Of a stretch of 64,000 nucleotides of DNA, positions 27,001 through 36,033 are shown piece by piece (position 1 is the stretch's first letter; each line of letters opens with the position of its first letter). Both the position numbers and the translations under genes were made by a program. This DNA comes from Zoogloeaceae bacterium G21618-S1. Its GTDB lineage: Bacteria; Pseudomonadota; Gammaproteobacteria; Burkholderiales; Rhodocyclaceae. The notes beneath the pieces were generated by a model. It saw only the letters and a list, made by a program, of their open reading frames with translations. It was not told the origin of the DNA and did no database searches. Location: positions 1-64,000 of the forward strand of contig JAPWHF010000010.1 in assembly GCA_027214125.1 (NCBI GenBank), read 5' to 3'.

Positions 27001-30000
27001 GCATCTGCGGCGGCACCAGCGTGCGAGATGCTCACGCTGTCACCCACGATGGCGCGGGTGGTGTTGTTCGAGTGGGCCCAGGACGCTGTTCCGCCGGCAG
27101 CAATTGCCCCGCCGGTGATGCCGGTGGTGTCGGCGCGCTGGCGGGTTGATTGCGTGGCGCCGACATGCACGGTGTCGGCGATGTCGAGGGTGCTGCCGTC
27201 GCCGACCTGCGCGGTGGTGGTGCCGAGCGACTCGGCCTCGGCCTTGGTGACGGAGCCGGCAAACAGCAGGCCGCCCGCGGCGCCGGTGGCGTAGGCGGTG
27301 GTCCCCGGCCCCGAGGTGTTGCGCGTGGCGTCGAGACTCAGCGCGCGGGCGGTGATGACCGAGTTCGCGCCGACCAGGCTGGTCACATCGGAGTGGGTGG
27401 TGGCGGTGGCGAGGGAGGCGCCGATGCCGACGCCAGCCGACACGTTGACCCCGATCGCGTTGGCGTCGGTGCGGGTCGTGCCGGTGGCGCCGACGGTCAC
27501 CGTGTCGGCCACGGTAATCCGGCCGTTGGTGCCCAGCGTCGCGCTGACGCTCGGCAGGTTGTTTGCCGTGGCCACCGAGCCGCTGGCCGCCAGGCCGATG
27601 CCGGCCTTGCCGGCGATGGTCTTGGCTTTCGCGGTGGTACTCGAATTGGCGGTGATGCTCAGGCTGTCGACCGTGCCGACCGACTGGCCGACCTGCAGGT
27701 TGTTGCCCGCACTGGCGGTGGTTGCGCCGTTGATGGTGGCGGTAGCGACCGAAGCGCCGACCGCAGCGGCGCCGCCGACGCTCACGCCGACCGCTTCGCT
27801 CTCGGCGCTGCGATCGTCGCTGGCCGAGACGCTGACGCCAGTGGCGTCCACAATCTGCACGCCGTCGCCAATGGCGGCGCGGGTGGTGCTGTTGTCGGTC
27901 ACGAAGGCCAGTGCCGCATCGACGGCGAGGCCGCCGTAGCTGCCGGCAAAGCCGGTCAGGTCGCTCACCGTCTTGGTGTGTGCTGTGAGCGAGACTGCGC
28001 CGCCCGCGTCGAGCATGGCCTGCGCGGCCACATCGGCCGCCGTGCCGGCATTGACCGCCACCACGCCGACGCCGACGCCCAGGCCGACGCCGCCGACCGA
28101 CGCACCGCCGGCCAGCTCCTTGATGTTCACATCCTGACGCGCATCGACATCGATGGCGCCGCCGGTGGTGACGCTGGCGCTGCCGATGGTGGCGGTGGTG
28201 CCGTCCGTGTTGGCACCGGCCAGATCGCCGGAGATGCTGACGCCGGCGCGCGCGGCCTGCGATTGCGTGCCGGCGTCGCGGATGCGCGCATCGTCCGAGC
28301 CGGCCAGCAGGCTGTTGATGCTGCCGTCGCTGGCCTGGTCATCGGCGTAGCTGTTCACATCGCCAAAGTCGCCGCTGTCGGACTTGAGCTTCTTGCGCCC
28401 TTCGGCGTCGAGACCGCTGCCCACGCTATACACCGAGACGCCACCGGCAATCGCGCCGATGCCGCCCGAGGCGCTGACCGTGATCGAGTCGATGTCGGCG
28501 CTGGTGAGCGCATTGACGTCAACATCGCGCTTGGCCGAGACCTGCGCGTTGTTGTCGATCAGGGCGGTGGTGTCGTTCTTGACGGTGCCCACATCCACGC
28601 CGCCGGCCGCGCCGACGGCGCCGCCTGCGATCGAGCCGGTGTAGGCGTCGAGTTTGGCGTGGTTTTTGGCGCTGACGTTCACATCCTGCGTGCTGCTTCC
28701 GTTGGTCACGCCCTGGTTGATGAGTGCGCCGTTGCCGATGACAGCGGTGGTGTCCGAATCGACGCTGGTGACGGTGACCGCGCCCGATACGCCGGCGTAG
28801 AAGCCGCCCGTGCCGCTGGCCGCGACCGAGAACAGGTCTTCGGAGGAGTTGGCCTCGACCATCAGGCCGGTGATGGCGTCGCGGTCGCTCAGGTCATTGC
28901 CCGACAGCGCCTGCATGCTGGCGGTGTTGTTGCCGCGCGCATTGACCGTGGCGCCTGCGCCGACACCGGCGGTGGTGTCTTTCTCGATACGGGTGACGCC
29001 CACCGCGCCGCCCACGCCGGCCGCGCCGAGGCCGACCGCGAGGGTGCCGTCGACCACATCGGTTTCGGTGTCGTCGGTGGCGATGATGCGCACATTGCCG
29101 TCGGCATCGACGACCGAACCGGTGCCGGTGGTGGCGGAGGTAACGTTGGTCAGCGACAGCACCGAGGTGGAGCCGGCCACGCCGACCGTGCCGCCCACGC
29201 CGAGGCCGGCGGCGATGGAGAGGATCTCTTCCTGGCCGTGGGCTTCGATGGACACGTCCTTGCGGGCACGGATATCGGCCGAGTCGCCCACTTTGGCCGT
29301 GGTGGTGTGCTTGGCCACCAGCACGTCGGCGGCGGCACCGATGCCGACCGCGCCGGCGCCCGAGGCCGAACCGGCGATGCCCATCTGGTAGTGGTCGTTG
29401 CCGGCGCCAACGAGCACCGACTGGCCGGCGGCGGCGCCGGTGTTCTGGTTGATCTGCGCGTTGTTGGCGATCTCGGCGGTGGTGGTCGTGGTGATCACAT
29501 TCACATCGCCGGCCAGGGTGATCGCGGCGGAGCCGGCAGCGGCGCCGGTGGCGGAGATGGTTTCGACGTCGTCCTTGTTGGTGGCGGTCACCGCCAAGCC
29601 CTGGAAGCCGGTGGTGGTGCCGCGGCTGGCGACGCGCTGGCCGGTGAGGGCGGCGCTGTCGCTGCCGTCGGGGTTGTTGCCGGCCGGGGCGCTGATCTCG
29701 CCCTCGTCGGTGCCGTTGGCGGTGTAGGTGGCGGCGTTGAAGCTGCCGTTGGCGATGGTCACGCCGGCCTTGGTGCCCAGCGCATCGACCGTGGCGCCGG
29801 TGCCCACGCGCGCGGTGACGGTCTTGGTGAGCACCGCGACCGCGGCCGACGCACCCACGCCGGCGCTGCCGCCGAAGGCGCCGTTGCCGGCGATCATGTC
29901 GATCTCGTTGTCGTCATCGGCCGAGACGACGACGTTGCCATCGCTGTGCACTATGGCGCCGTCGGCGATCTCGCTCTTGGTGGTGACGTCGACCACATAG

Positions 30001-33000
30001 ACCGAGGCCGAACCGGCGATGCCGGCCGAGCCGCCGGCCGACAGCGAGGCGGCGACCGAGGTGATGTCCTCTTCGCTGCGCGCCTCGACGGTGACGGTGT
30101 CGTTGGCTTTCACGTTGCCGGCCACGCTGGCGGTGGTGGTCTTGTCGATCAGGCCCACGTCGGCGCCCGCGCCCACGCCGCCGCTGCCGCCAAAGGCCAC
30201 CGCGCCGGCCACGCCGAGCAGGGTGGTTTCGTCGGAGGCGCGCACGGTCACGTCCTGCGTGCTGCTGCCGTCGTCGAGCGGGTTGATGGTGGCGCCGCTG
30301 CCGATGGCGGCGGTGGTGGTTTCGGTCAGGTCGGTGACGGTGGCCGAGCCGGCCACGCCAGCGCTGCCGCCGCCCGAGCCGCCGGCGGCGATGGTTTCAA
30401 TGTCTTCATGCGAGGTGGCGGTGACCGCCACGCCGCGGGTGGATTCGGTCAGCAGCGCGCCGGTGCTGTTCTTGTCGCCGGTGGGCACATCGATGGCGGC
30501 GCGCTTGCCGCGACCGGTGGCGCTGCCGTCGATGCGTGCCTCAACCGTGTTGTCGGTGATCAGCACCGAGGCCGAGGCGCCGATGCCGGCCTTGCCGCCG
30601 CCGGCCACGTTGCCGGCGAGGCTGAAGAGGTCGACATCATCCGAGGCGCCGACGTGGATGTTGCCATCGGCAATCGCCGTCGAGCCGGCGTCGATGCTGG
30701 CTTTGACGGTGTTCTTCGCTTGCACCACCGTGCCCGCGCCGGCCACGCCGGCCTTGCCGGACACCCCGCCTGCGGCAGAGATGCCCTCGATGTGGGTGCT
30801 CGAATCGGCCTTGACGGTGATGTCGCCGGCCGTCGATTCAGCGTTGGCGTTGTTCTTGAGGCGGGCGTCGACAATGTTGTCGACATCGTTCCAGGCAAAG
30901 GTCACGCCCACGCCGGCCGAGCCGGTGGTGGCGCCGAGCGCGCCGGCCAGGCCGAAGATGCGCGAGCTGTCGGTCGATTGCAGCGCGATGTTGGCGGCGC
31001 TATCGACGCCGTCGCCGCCGCGGATGCCGGCGATCCAGGTCTTGGTGCTGTTGTCGATGGTGTTGATGGTCACCGCCGCGGCGCCGGCCATGGGGCCCTT
31101 GCTGGCGCCGATGGCGGCGGAGATGGTGTCGATGCTGTTGTCGGTGGTGGCGGCGACCGAGACCAGCCCGGTGGCGTCCACATCGCTGTTGGCGATCCAG
31201 CTCTCGGTGTCGTTGTCGAGCTGGTTCCAGCTGAAGGACAGGCCGATGCCGGCCTTGCCGCCGAAGGCGATGGCGCCGGCGATGGCGCGGATGGTCGAGT
31301 CATCCAGCGCGGTGAGGCCGACCGTGCTCACGCCGGTGAGCAGCACATTGCTGAGGTAAGTCTTGGTGCTGTTGTCGATGGCGTTGATCGACACCGAGCC
31401 GGCCACGCCGACCTTGCCCTTGGTGCCGGCGATCGAGGCGGAGAGCGTCTCGATGGTGCCGGTGGTCTTGGCGTCGGCGGTGAGCGGGCCGCTGAGCGTG
31501 AGCGTGGCGTCGTCGGCATAGGCGGCGGTGGTGCCGGCCAGCGAGTTCTGCGCATAGGAGCCGGCCAGCGCGTTGCCGCTTTGCTGTGTCGAGATGGTGA
31601 CCGCGCCGGACAGGGCCGACAGGGCGAGGGTGTTGGTGGCGTCGAGGTCGAGCGCGGTGGCGGCCGAGATGGTGGCGCCATCGGACACATAGGCCTGGGT
31701 GTCGGCCGTCACGTCGTTGATCGACACGTCGGCCGAGACCGCCACGCCGAACTTGCCCTTGCCCGCCTTGCTGGCCGTGCCGCTGCCGCCGCCGTCCTGC
31801 GTATCGCTGGCGCCGGCGGGCATGTCGGTCTGGGCCTTGCTGTTGGTGGCCAGCGCGCCGGCCACCGAGTAGGCGCCTTGCGAGACTTCAGACGCCGCGA
31901 CCAGATTGACCTTGCCGGTGGTGCTGATGTTGCCCAGCGCCGGCACCAGGTCGAGGCCGAGCGGGTCGAAGTTGCCGATGTAGGCGGCGACGTCGGAGAC
32001 GATGGTGTTCACCGATACCGAGAAGCCGATGCCGACCTGGCCCTTGGTGGCGACCACGCCGCCGGCGACCGAGATGTTTTCCAGATCGCCCTTGGCGGTG
32101 AGGGTGATGTCGTCGCCGGCATCCACCGTGGCGTCGTCGTCGATGGCGGCCGTGGAAGTGTTGGTGAGGGTGTTGATCGACACCGCGCCTTCCACACCGA
32201 CCGCGTCGGAGCTGCCGCCGGCCTCGGTGACGGTGACCACGCGCTGGATGTTCAGCGCTTCGACATCGACCGTCTTGGCGCTATTCACCGTGGCATTGCC
32301 GCGGATGGTGGCGCTGGCGTTGGTGTCGATGCTGATCAGCCCGGCCGAGCCGCCGATGGCCGCCTTGCCGCCGCTGGTGCCGAAGAATTTCTTGGACAGG
32401 ATGCCGACCGCGCCGGTGAGGCTGATGTCGTTCTTGGCGCTGACCTTGACTGACTGCGTGGCCAGGCCGGGGATGGCGGTGTAGCGGGTGTTGATCTGCG
32501 CGCCTTCATCAATATAGGCGGTGGCGTTGTTGTCGAGGTCGAACAGGTTCACGCCCACGGCCAGGCCGATGCCGCTCTTGCCCTTGGCCGAGTTGATCGA
32601 ATAGGTGGTGAGGAACATGTCCAGCACGCCACCTTGCAGGAAGCTCAGGATCTCGTCCGGGTCTTCCCAGTCGATCTGCCACGGGTAGGGCACATGGGTT
32701 TGCGCGTCGACCAGCAGCGCGCCCTTGGCGTCGACCGTGGCGCCCTTGCCGATGAAGGCATTGGCGGTGTTCACGAAGCTGCCGTAGGCCACCGAGCCGC
32801 CCACGGCCGAGCCGGTGGAGCTGGTTTTGGCGCCGGCGCTGGAGCTGGGGTCGTCGGTGATCTTGGCGGTGACCGAGATGCCGCCCGCGGCTTTGACGTC
32901 CGCCAGCGGCGCGATCGAGGCGGTGGCGGTGTTGTTGCCGGTGCTCCACGCCACCGCGCCGGCGGCGTTGAACTTGCCTTCCTTGATGCCCGGGAAGAGG

Positions 33001-35624
33001 AAGCTGGTGAGGCGGTCGGCGGTGGTCGGGTTGATCTTGCCGGTGGCCTTGAGAATGCCGCCCACCACGTTGCGCTGGATGCCGGCCTTGAAGTTTGTGA
33101 TCTTGGCCGAGATGGACGACGGATTGCCCAGCGTGGCGGCGTTGGCCGAGTTGCCCTCTTCGATGTCGGCATTGGCGGTGACGGTGATATCGCCCGTGGT
33201 GGCTTCGGCCGTGCCGCCGAGCGTGGCGGTGGTGGTCGAGGTGGTCTCGCTGATCGCCAGCGACAGGCCCACGCCGCTGCCGCCGGTGTTCTTGGCGTCG
33301 GCGGCGGCGTTGATCTCGGCCTCGGTCTGCGCGTCGACGCTGATCGAGCCGCCGGTGGTCGTGGTGGTGTCGCCGACCTCGGCGATCGTGGTGATATTGG
33401 TATTGGCGCGCACAAAGGTGGCGTCGACCGGCTTGTTGATCGAATTGACCGTGGCGGTCACGTCGATCTCGGTGTTGGTGTGGGCCTGCACCGTCAGTGC
33501 GTTGGTGGCGGTGACGTTGGCCGTGCCGACCACGCGGGCACGCGCTTCGGCGGTGGATTCACCCCACGCCGCCGAGAACAGGAAGGGGCTGCTGAAGGTC
33601 GGCTTGGCGGCCGAGTCGGCGTCGGCGCCGATGGTGACCGTGTCGGTGCCGATGATCAACGACGCGCCGTCGATCAGCGTGGTGGCCTTGGCGGTGGACA
33701 GCGCCACCAGCGGGACGGAATTGAAGTCGAAGAGGTTGTCGTCCAGCGCGCTGATCAGCGGACCGTCGGGGTCGGGCAGCCAGCTCTGGTCGAGCAGTTT
33801 GGTGACCGTGCCGAGGATCTTGTAGGACAGCGAGGTGGTAGCGGTCGAGGTGATGTCGATCGTGTTGCCACGGATCTCGCTCTTGATGGCGCCGCTGTCG
33901 CCGATGGTGGTGGTGGCGGTAGCGATTTTCTCGAAGCCCGAGCGGGCGCCGGCGTGGCTGCTGATGCTCACCTTGCCGCTGCCGGTGACTTTGCTGCCGA
34001 GCACCGTGGTGGTGGCGGTGGCTTTGGTGGTGACGCTGAGGAAGGCGCCGCCGATGCCGTCGATCGGGTCGTCCAGCTCCTGGTCGATCTGGCGCTGGGC
34101 GTCGGCCACGGTCAGCGCCGGGTTGTTCTCGAGCAGCTCGTTCACCAGCGAGGTCTCGGCGGACGAGCGGATGGTGATGTCCTTGCCGGTGACGGTCGCT
34201 TCGGTCAGCGACACGCTGGCGGTGACGTCGCGGTTGGCGCCGATGGCGTCCAGCGTGCGGCCTTCGACTTTGACGTCGCCGCCGGTGTGGCCCGGTGTGG
34301 CATGGGCGAGCAGACGGCTGCCGGATTTCAGTTCGATGTTCGAGGCGCGCAGCGTGAGATCGCCCGAGTCGCCTTGCGAGGCATCGGTGGCGTGGTTGCC
34401 AGTGGTGGGGTTGGCGATGTCGCGGGTGGAGATGGTGATGTTGTTTTCGACGGTGATCTTGTCGTTGGCGATCAGCGTGAAGTCGGCGCCGTCGGTGTAG
34501 GTGTTGGCGGTGACCGCTTCGATGTTGTTGGGGTCGATCAGCACCGAGCCGCGCTGGCCGTTGGTGGCGTTGGCCTTGAGCGCGCCGCCTTCGAGGCGGA
34601 CTTTTTCGGTGGCCGAGAATTCGATGTGGCCGCCGTCGCCGGAGATCTCGCCGCCGCGGGCCGACAGTTCGCCCTGGGTGGCCAGCGTGGCGGTGTCTTC
34701 GGCCCAGACGCGGATCGTGCCGCCGTCAGAATTGGCGCCATGGCCATCGGCGGACACTCGGCCGCCGTCGGCCACGGTGATGTCGCCACCGGCGTCGATG
34801 CGTACCCGGCCGGCGGCTTCGCCCGTCGCGCCATCGGCCGAGACCAGGCCGGCGATGTTCACGGCATCGGCCGCGACGATGCGCACGGTGTCGCCGTCCT
34901 GCAGCATCTGCGCGCCGGCTTCGAGGCCGTCGATATTGACCAGTGCGCCAAAGCCGGCATGGGCTGCCGCGCCGGCTTCGATGCGGGCGCCGCCGTCGAT
35001 GCTGACATTGGCGGCGGCCAGCTGCACCGCACGGGCGGCCTTGACCGAGCCCTTGACCGTGATCAGACCGGATTCGGACAGCGGAATTTCGCCACGCAAG
35101 GCCTGGTCGACCGCGGCGTCGTCAATCGCCCCGCCGGGGCCGATCAGCCGTTCCATGTAGGCCGGTGTCGGTGTGGCGACGGTGAGGCTGCCCACGTTGA
35201 TCTGGCCTTGTGCGCCCACGACCATGCCGTGCGGGTTGAAGAAGAAGACATTGCCGCCGATGCGCCCGTCTTTGTAGGCGTTCATCACCCCGTCAATGTG
35301 GCTGCGCTCGTTGCGCACCAGGTTGAGCAGGTTGGCGGTTTGCTGGGGCAGGTGCAGATTGACCGTCTGCCCCGAGCCGATGTTGAAGCGCGAGAAGGAG
35401 TTGAAGGCGTTGTTGCCCCTGACCGTCGCGGTGGTGATGTCCGTGACCGCCCCTGCCTGGGTCAGTGTGGTCGCGGTGCGCCCGTCGGTGACGATGCCGG
35501 GTTGCCCCGCCATGGCCATCGGGGCCGCGAGCAATAGCCAGCTCGAAAAGGCATTGAGGAAGGCACAGCGGCGCAATACGCAAAGATATTGGCGACGCAG
35601 ATAGGTCAGGGCCCCTTGGCTCAC
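21072..35624 (-). CDS. Giant two-partner secretion adhesin TpsA (filamentous haemagglutinin / LktA-like)
   Basis: A 4850-residue exoprotein. GTG 35624 is preferred as start: GGGAGA lies 7-8 bases upstream and the protein then opens with a long extended signal peptide (LRRQYLCVLRRCAFLNAFSSWLLLAAPMAMA, cut near residue 39). The TPS domain follows, with FNSFSRFNIGSGQTVNLHLP, LLNLVRNERSHIDGVMNAY and the NPHGMVVG motif (about residue 130). The next ~3,000 residues are β-helix repeats of about 75-95 residues, typified by GKAGIGASASVLITDNTVEARIDG and GSGGGSAGVAGSATVTDLTETTTAAIGSGATI. Then come a less regular region and a C-terminus with a lone Cys pair (DCGKPGEPNACEDL). No toxin domain is seen. It is secreted by the adjacent TpsB and probably acts as a surface fibre in adhesion or biofilm. 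Confidence 0.93.
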   Translation of the reverse strand: MSQGALTYLRRQYLCVLRRCAFLNAFSSWLLLAAPMAMAGQPGIVTDGRTATTLTQAGAVTDITTATVRGNNAFNSFSRFNIGSGQTVNLHLPQQTANLLNLVRNERSHIDGVMNAYKDGRIGGNVFFFNPHGMVVGAQGQINVGSLTVATPTPAYMERLIGPGGAIDDAAVDQALRGEIPLSESGLITVKGSVKAARAVQLAAANVSIDGGARIEAGAAAHAGFGALVNIDGLEAGAQMLQDGDTVRIVAADAVNIAGLVSADGATGEAAGRVRIDAGGDITVADGGRVSADGHGANSDGGTIRVWAEDTATLATQGELSARGGEISGDGGHIEFSATEKVRLEGGALKANATNGQRGSVLIDPNNIEAVTANTYTDGADFTLIANDKITVENNITISTRDIANPTTGNHATDASQGDSGDLTLRASNIELKSGSRLLAHATPGHTGGDVKVEGRTLDAIGANRDVTASVSLTEATVTGKDITIRSSAETSLVNELLENNPALTVADAQRQIDQELDDPIDGIGGAFLSVTTKATATTTVLGSKVTGSGKVSISSHAGARSGFEKIATATTTIGDSGAIKSEIRGNTIDITSTATTSLSYKILGTVTKLLDQSWLPDPDGPLISALDDNLFDFNSVPLVALSTAKATTLIDGASLIIGTDTVTIGADADSAAKPTFSSPFLFSAAWGESTAEARARVVGTANVTATNALTVQAHTNTEIDVTATVNSINKPVDATFVRANTNITTIAEVGDTTTTTGGSISVDAQTEAEINAAADAKNTGGSGVGLSLAISETTSTTTATLGGTAEATTGDITVTANADIEEGNSANAATLGNPSSISAKITNFKAGIQRNVVGGILKATGKINPTTADRLTSFLFPGIKEGKFNAAGAVAWSTGNNTATASIAPLADVKAAGGISVTAKITDDPSSSAGAKTSSTGSAVGGSVAYGSFVNTANAFIGKGATVDAKGALLVDAQTHVPYPWQIDWEDPDEILSFLQGGVLDMFLTTYSINSAKGKSGIGLAVGVNLFDLDNNATAYIDEGAQINTRYTAIPGLATQSVKVSAKNDISLTGAVGILSKKFFGTSGGKAAIGGSAGLISIDTNASATIRGNATVNSAKTVDVEALNIQRVVTVTEAGGSSDAVGVEGAVSINTLTNTSTAAIDDDATVDAGDDITLTAKGDLENISVAGGVVATKGQVGIGFSVSVNTIVSDVAAYIGNFDPLGLDLVPALGNISTTGKVNLVAASEVSQGAYSVAGALATNSKAQTDMPAGASDTQDGGGSGTASKAGKGKFGVAVSADVSINDVTADTQAYVSDGATISAATALDLDATNTLALSALSGAVTISTQQSGNALAGSYAQNSLAGTTAAYADDATLTLSGPLTADAKTTGTIETLSASIAGTKGKVGVAGSVSINAIDNSTKTYLSNVLLTGVSTVGLTALDDSTIRAIAGAIAFGGKAGIGLSFSWNQLDNDTESWIANSDVDATGLVSVAATTDNSIDTISAAIGASKGPMAGAAAVTINTIDNSTKTWIAGIRGGDGVDSAANIALQSTDSSRIFGLAGALGATTGSAGVGVTFAWNDVDNIVDARLKNNANAESTAGDITVKADSSTHIEGISAAGGVSGKAGVAGAGTVVQAKNTVKASIDAGSTAIADGNIHVGASDDVDLFSLAGNVAGGGKAGIGASASVLITDNTVEARIDGSATGRGKRAAIDVPTGDKNSTGALLTESTRGVAVTATSHEDIETIAAGGSGGGSAGVAGSATVTDLTETTTAAIGSGATINPLDDGSSTQDVTVRASDETTLLGVAGAVAFGGSGGVGAGADVGLIDKTTTASVAGNVKANDTVTVEARSEEDITSVAASLSAGGSAGIAGSASVYVVDVTTKSEIADGAIVHSDGNVVVSADDDNEIDMIAGNGAFGGSAGVGASAAVAVLTKTVTARVGTGATVDALGTKAGVTIANGSFNAATYTANGTDEGEISAPAGNNPDGSDSAALTGQRVASRGTTTGFQGLAVTATNKDDVETISATGAAAGSAAITLAGDVNVITTTTTAEIANNAQINQNTGAAAGQSVLVGAGNDHYQMGIAGSASGAGAVGIGAAADVLVAKHTTTAKVGDSADIRARKDVSIEAHGQEEILSIAAGLGVGGTVGVAGSTSVLSLTNVTSATTGTGSVVDADGNVRIIATDDTETDVVDGTLAVGLGAAGVGGAVGVTRIEKDTTAGVGAGATVNARGNNTASMQALSGNDLSDRDAITGLMVEANSSEDLFSVAASGTGGFYAGVSGAVTVTSVDSDTTAVIGNGALINQGVTNGSSTQDVNVSAKNHAKLDAYTGSIAGGAVGAAGGVDVGTVKNDTTALIDNNAQVSAKRDVDVNALTSADIDSITVSASGGIGAIAGGVSVYSVGSGLDAEGRKKLKSDSGDFGDVNSYADDQASDGSINSLLAGSDDARIRDAGTQSQAARAGVSISGDLAGANTDGTTATIGSASVTTGGAIDVDARQDVNIKELAGGASVGGVGLGVGVGVVAVNAGTAADVAAQAMLDAGGAVSLTAHTKTVSDLTGFAGSYGGLAVDAALAFVTDNSTTRAAIGDGVQIVDATGVSVSASDDRSAESEAVGVSVGGAAAVGASVATATINGATTASAGNNLQVGQSVGTVDSLSITANSSTTAKAKTIAGKAGIGLAASGSVATANNLPSVSATLGTNGRITVADTVTVGATGTTRTDANAIGVNVSAGVGIGASLATATTHSDVTSLVGANSVITARALSLDATRNTSGPGTTAYATGAAGGLLFAGSVTKAEAESLGTTTAQVGDGSTLDIADTVHVGATQSTRQRADTTGITGGAIAAGGTASWAHSNNTTRAIVGDSVSISHAGAAADAVDVTANGNDDNRASTVAGSGGLGSLVAANATTDTTTHTTAALGTAAGGTGQIKATRVDVSATQAARIDAEADSTNASAVGYSGAKATNTADTHTNATIGRNLNVQTEALRVTASNTITKPSAGYQVDAGAGGLLNGSAASSRSTLRNRASVDISDGATITIENGTDTGGVLNVAALNTVNAHDSVRLDSGGAIAIARSESTINNELNDGTVRIGSATIVSDGEINVSARTDADVNAETRSKTYGVAGAAEGRSRAYVKADNTVNVATGANIQAEHDVHLMAGTDRSTGNQLNADADTRLWNRTALPIENDPQAHGEINQHNSINVATGAKVRSVRSVHLTASEGTHTVRGFGEGTDAYREVLSAIGEFFGADTSSLKIRAGTTADNSNNPFNPGSAVNVDGVVEAGIWHHQFLTFNADDTAVTSEQVSYTLRDNVLLSDLLSAEITALRNRAIAVRNAATDYEGEVSAADYALALDNDADILEAQLAALGANTRVGFLDVNPILATTGNVAVTGDAMTGGGSLTAPGDVRIDVENRSTRFMTTSALTIPDDDGGKVLFNGRSVSSATDINARNALGKTTGVAVTSALNTAKPVIRIENTNDTDVTPNGAAQLWIFGDITNLRGLAQAKSHGTIRSSAKINAETVDIATGGDFIQTYTPGFTHQGGNPISQLGTLPDNRENAAIALGGSDSADSAAGDYSTNSTPHLCTGDRCSTTIAGNNVYISGEKLNINGLIQAGLPDRGINITNGLVSAKAGAIATAKAAYLANPDTAPQYLDLNAPDPASSDIKVRYDLANDRLELNNVRMGGGHMELFGNIFSTGNGQLKVLDGYGRITVNNTSNYDVVLNRLDTGPGVEGTIKITDLAKRVIIPGSADMSGTTNAGVPLVTLISRLGDAVVVKDSRTTDADGNPTYQVSSTTGRSGYYDPVANRRFNWINGRKQQWTEDRIYTKKILLGADWAWADTDDPDKITPGTPVYTDRLTGDWLSIGGGSDQYKMNYTQSTTGKVKTAGPTESNRVCIGFCDVAIYEQVTLTTTYKWTVYEYFNHSLNASNRIDINFTGYDTSNVTVNSTTGQVLFNGLVRSVAGDTLINAGGGMASLSDAGYIVGSNVILNSANGAVGTAAQPVRVDLTDAALGGTDGQIWINGHSGANVMEIGGDLRVAAASSATGAVSLSADRHLLTTTPTVTISGYGVNLVSESGDIANGGAPIRIDNLGDGVVSALANGDIVLVETAGDLRAGKIESQTGDVTLDVPTGNLVDANTIEQADDKTAAELLSLWDSMRLRGDPAKAAADETVANFEAGVKNDYRAYWDMRKVHDENGTWVADAYNPGFTFKLDTSTASALKTANGWNDADIRTYEAEQTAFYHDSHARFGGSPFNPGFTYTASTTEESDLRDGAVWTDQQLKTALSAGLFRPVTDTEITIEQANVIGRNVALNVAGSIGQSVGDFVIARGTNPDTLTDEEKLALLTAEARDFTLTDSEIRIRRQDDVDITASTGLTAIAGDKILLGSEAPVVISQVRSPGDVRIKSSDGISSIAPAGTAAIVATDMVLEGGQGGIGSALAPIVVDLADGALFDARARGDIFITELSGDMDVGTVYSQQDVTLSAPGAILDAGHDTKLNIQGHNVNLSAGTTIGIPADANGALEVNVARDGVLNAMAPLGIYLASVGVPGRIGDITTNGPFAFFANAGSLDVEGTVKAGSVTLGADDDVTLGAAASIAAATTVRIDAGSDGSGSVLSESTVTPAISAGTSVVMTAPDSVGGPTPISVTTPQLIVSADQIDVTASAPDASTPLTVSAFGYRGLPASDVKLVLDSGTAITIDTLKATTSNVTATTPLFTVLDGQLGDYAAFYTPAFAIRVDHQNRAFQPGFDVRAFTLSGLYDMVVTPESALIGAYIITKNPRKVVFSNPGGVADLRSRGQLNALDHQSKNDKSNRVAAGAAENYATASGGLVFVDPDLFDCGKPGEPNACEDL

Positions 35625-36033
35625 GGTACTTCTCCCGGTTGGTGCATCGCGGGGGCCTGGATGCTGGCGCATCGCCGGTGAGACAGGATGTGGTGTTCAG
35701 CCCGCCGCGAAGTGAAAAGCAGAGGCAGTGCCGGTGGGCGCAGTGAAGGTGCGCGTCGGGCCATCGGTCATTGCCGCGGTCCCCGCCCGGTTCTTGAGTG
35801 CCGGGGTCGGGGGAGTTCGAATGCAGTGTTCTTCAGGCTTGGCAGACGGGGGTGTGTCGGCCAATTAGACACATGTCGATGGGGGTGGGGTCATGAAGCA
35901 AGACATGTACCGCATGTTGCAAACGATTGTTACACAAACGATTGCGCTGATCTGCGACATACGCCACAGGCATGTTGTGTAAAATTTCTCGACAGTTTTG
36001 GGCCTGGGCCACCCGGACGCGGCCGAGGCGATC
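35625..36033. other. 409-bp gene-free region upstream of tpsA
   Basis: No supported gene. Open frames here are Arg/Gly/Pro-rich shadows. The part 35865-35990 is A+T-richer than the rest and contains repeated ACATGT cores (ACACATGTCGA, GACATGTACC) and the direct repeat described separately. It probably holds the tpsA promoter. Confidence 0.45.
35920..35944. promoter_or_regulatory. Direct repeat CAAACGATTG x2, possible regulator site upstream of tpsA
   Basis: CAAACGATTG occurs at 35920-35929 and again at 35935-35944, start-to-start 15 bp. It lies about 300 bp before the tpsA start, in the only A+T-rich part of the gap. A 15-bp period is not an exact helical multiple, so paired binding on one face is uncertain. 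Confidence 0.35.

Noticed and set aside
27150-32453. 1767-codon plus-strand frame
   Set aside because: Same reason: a mirror of the adhesin repeats.
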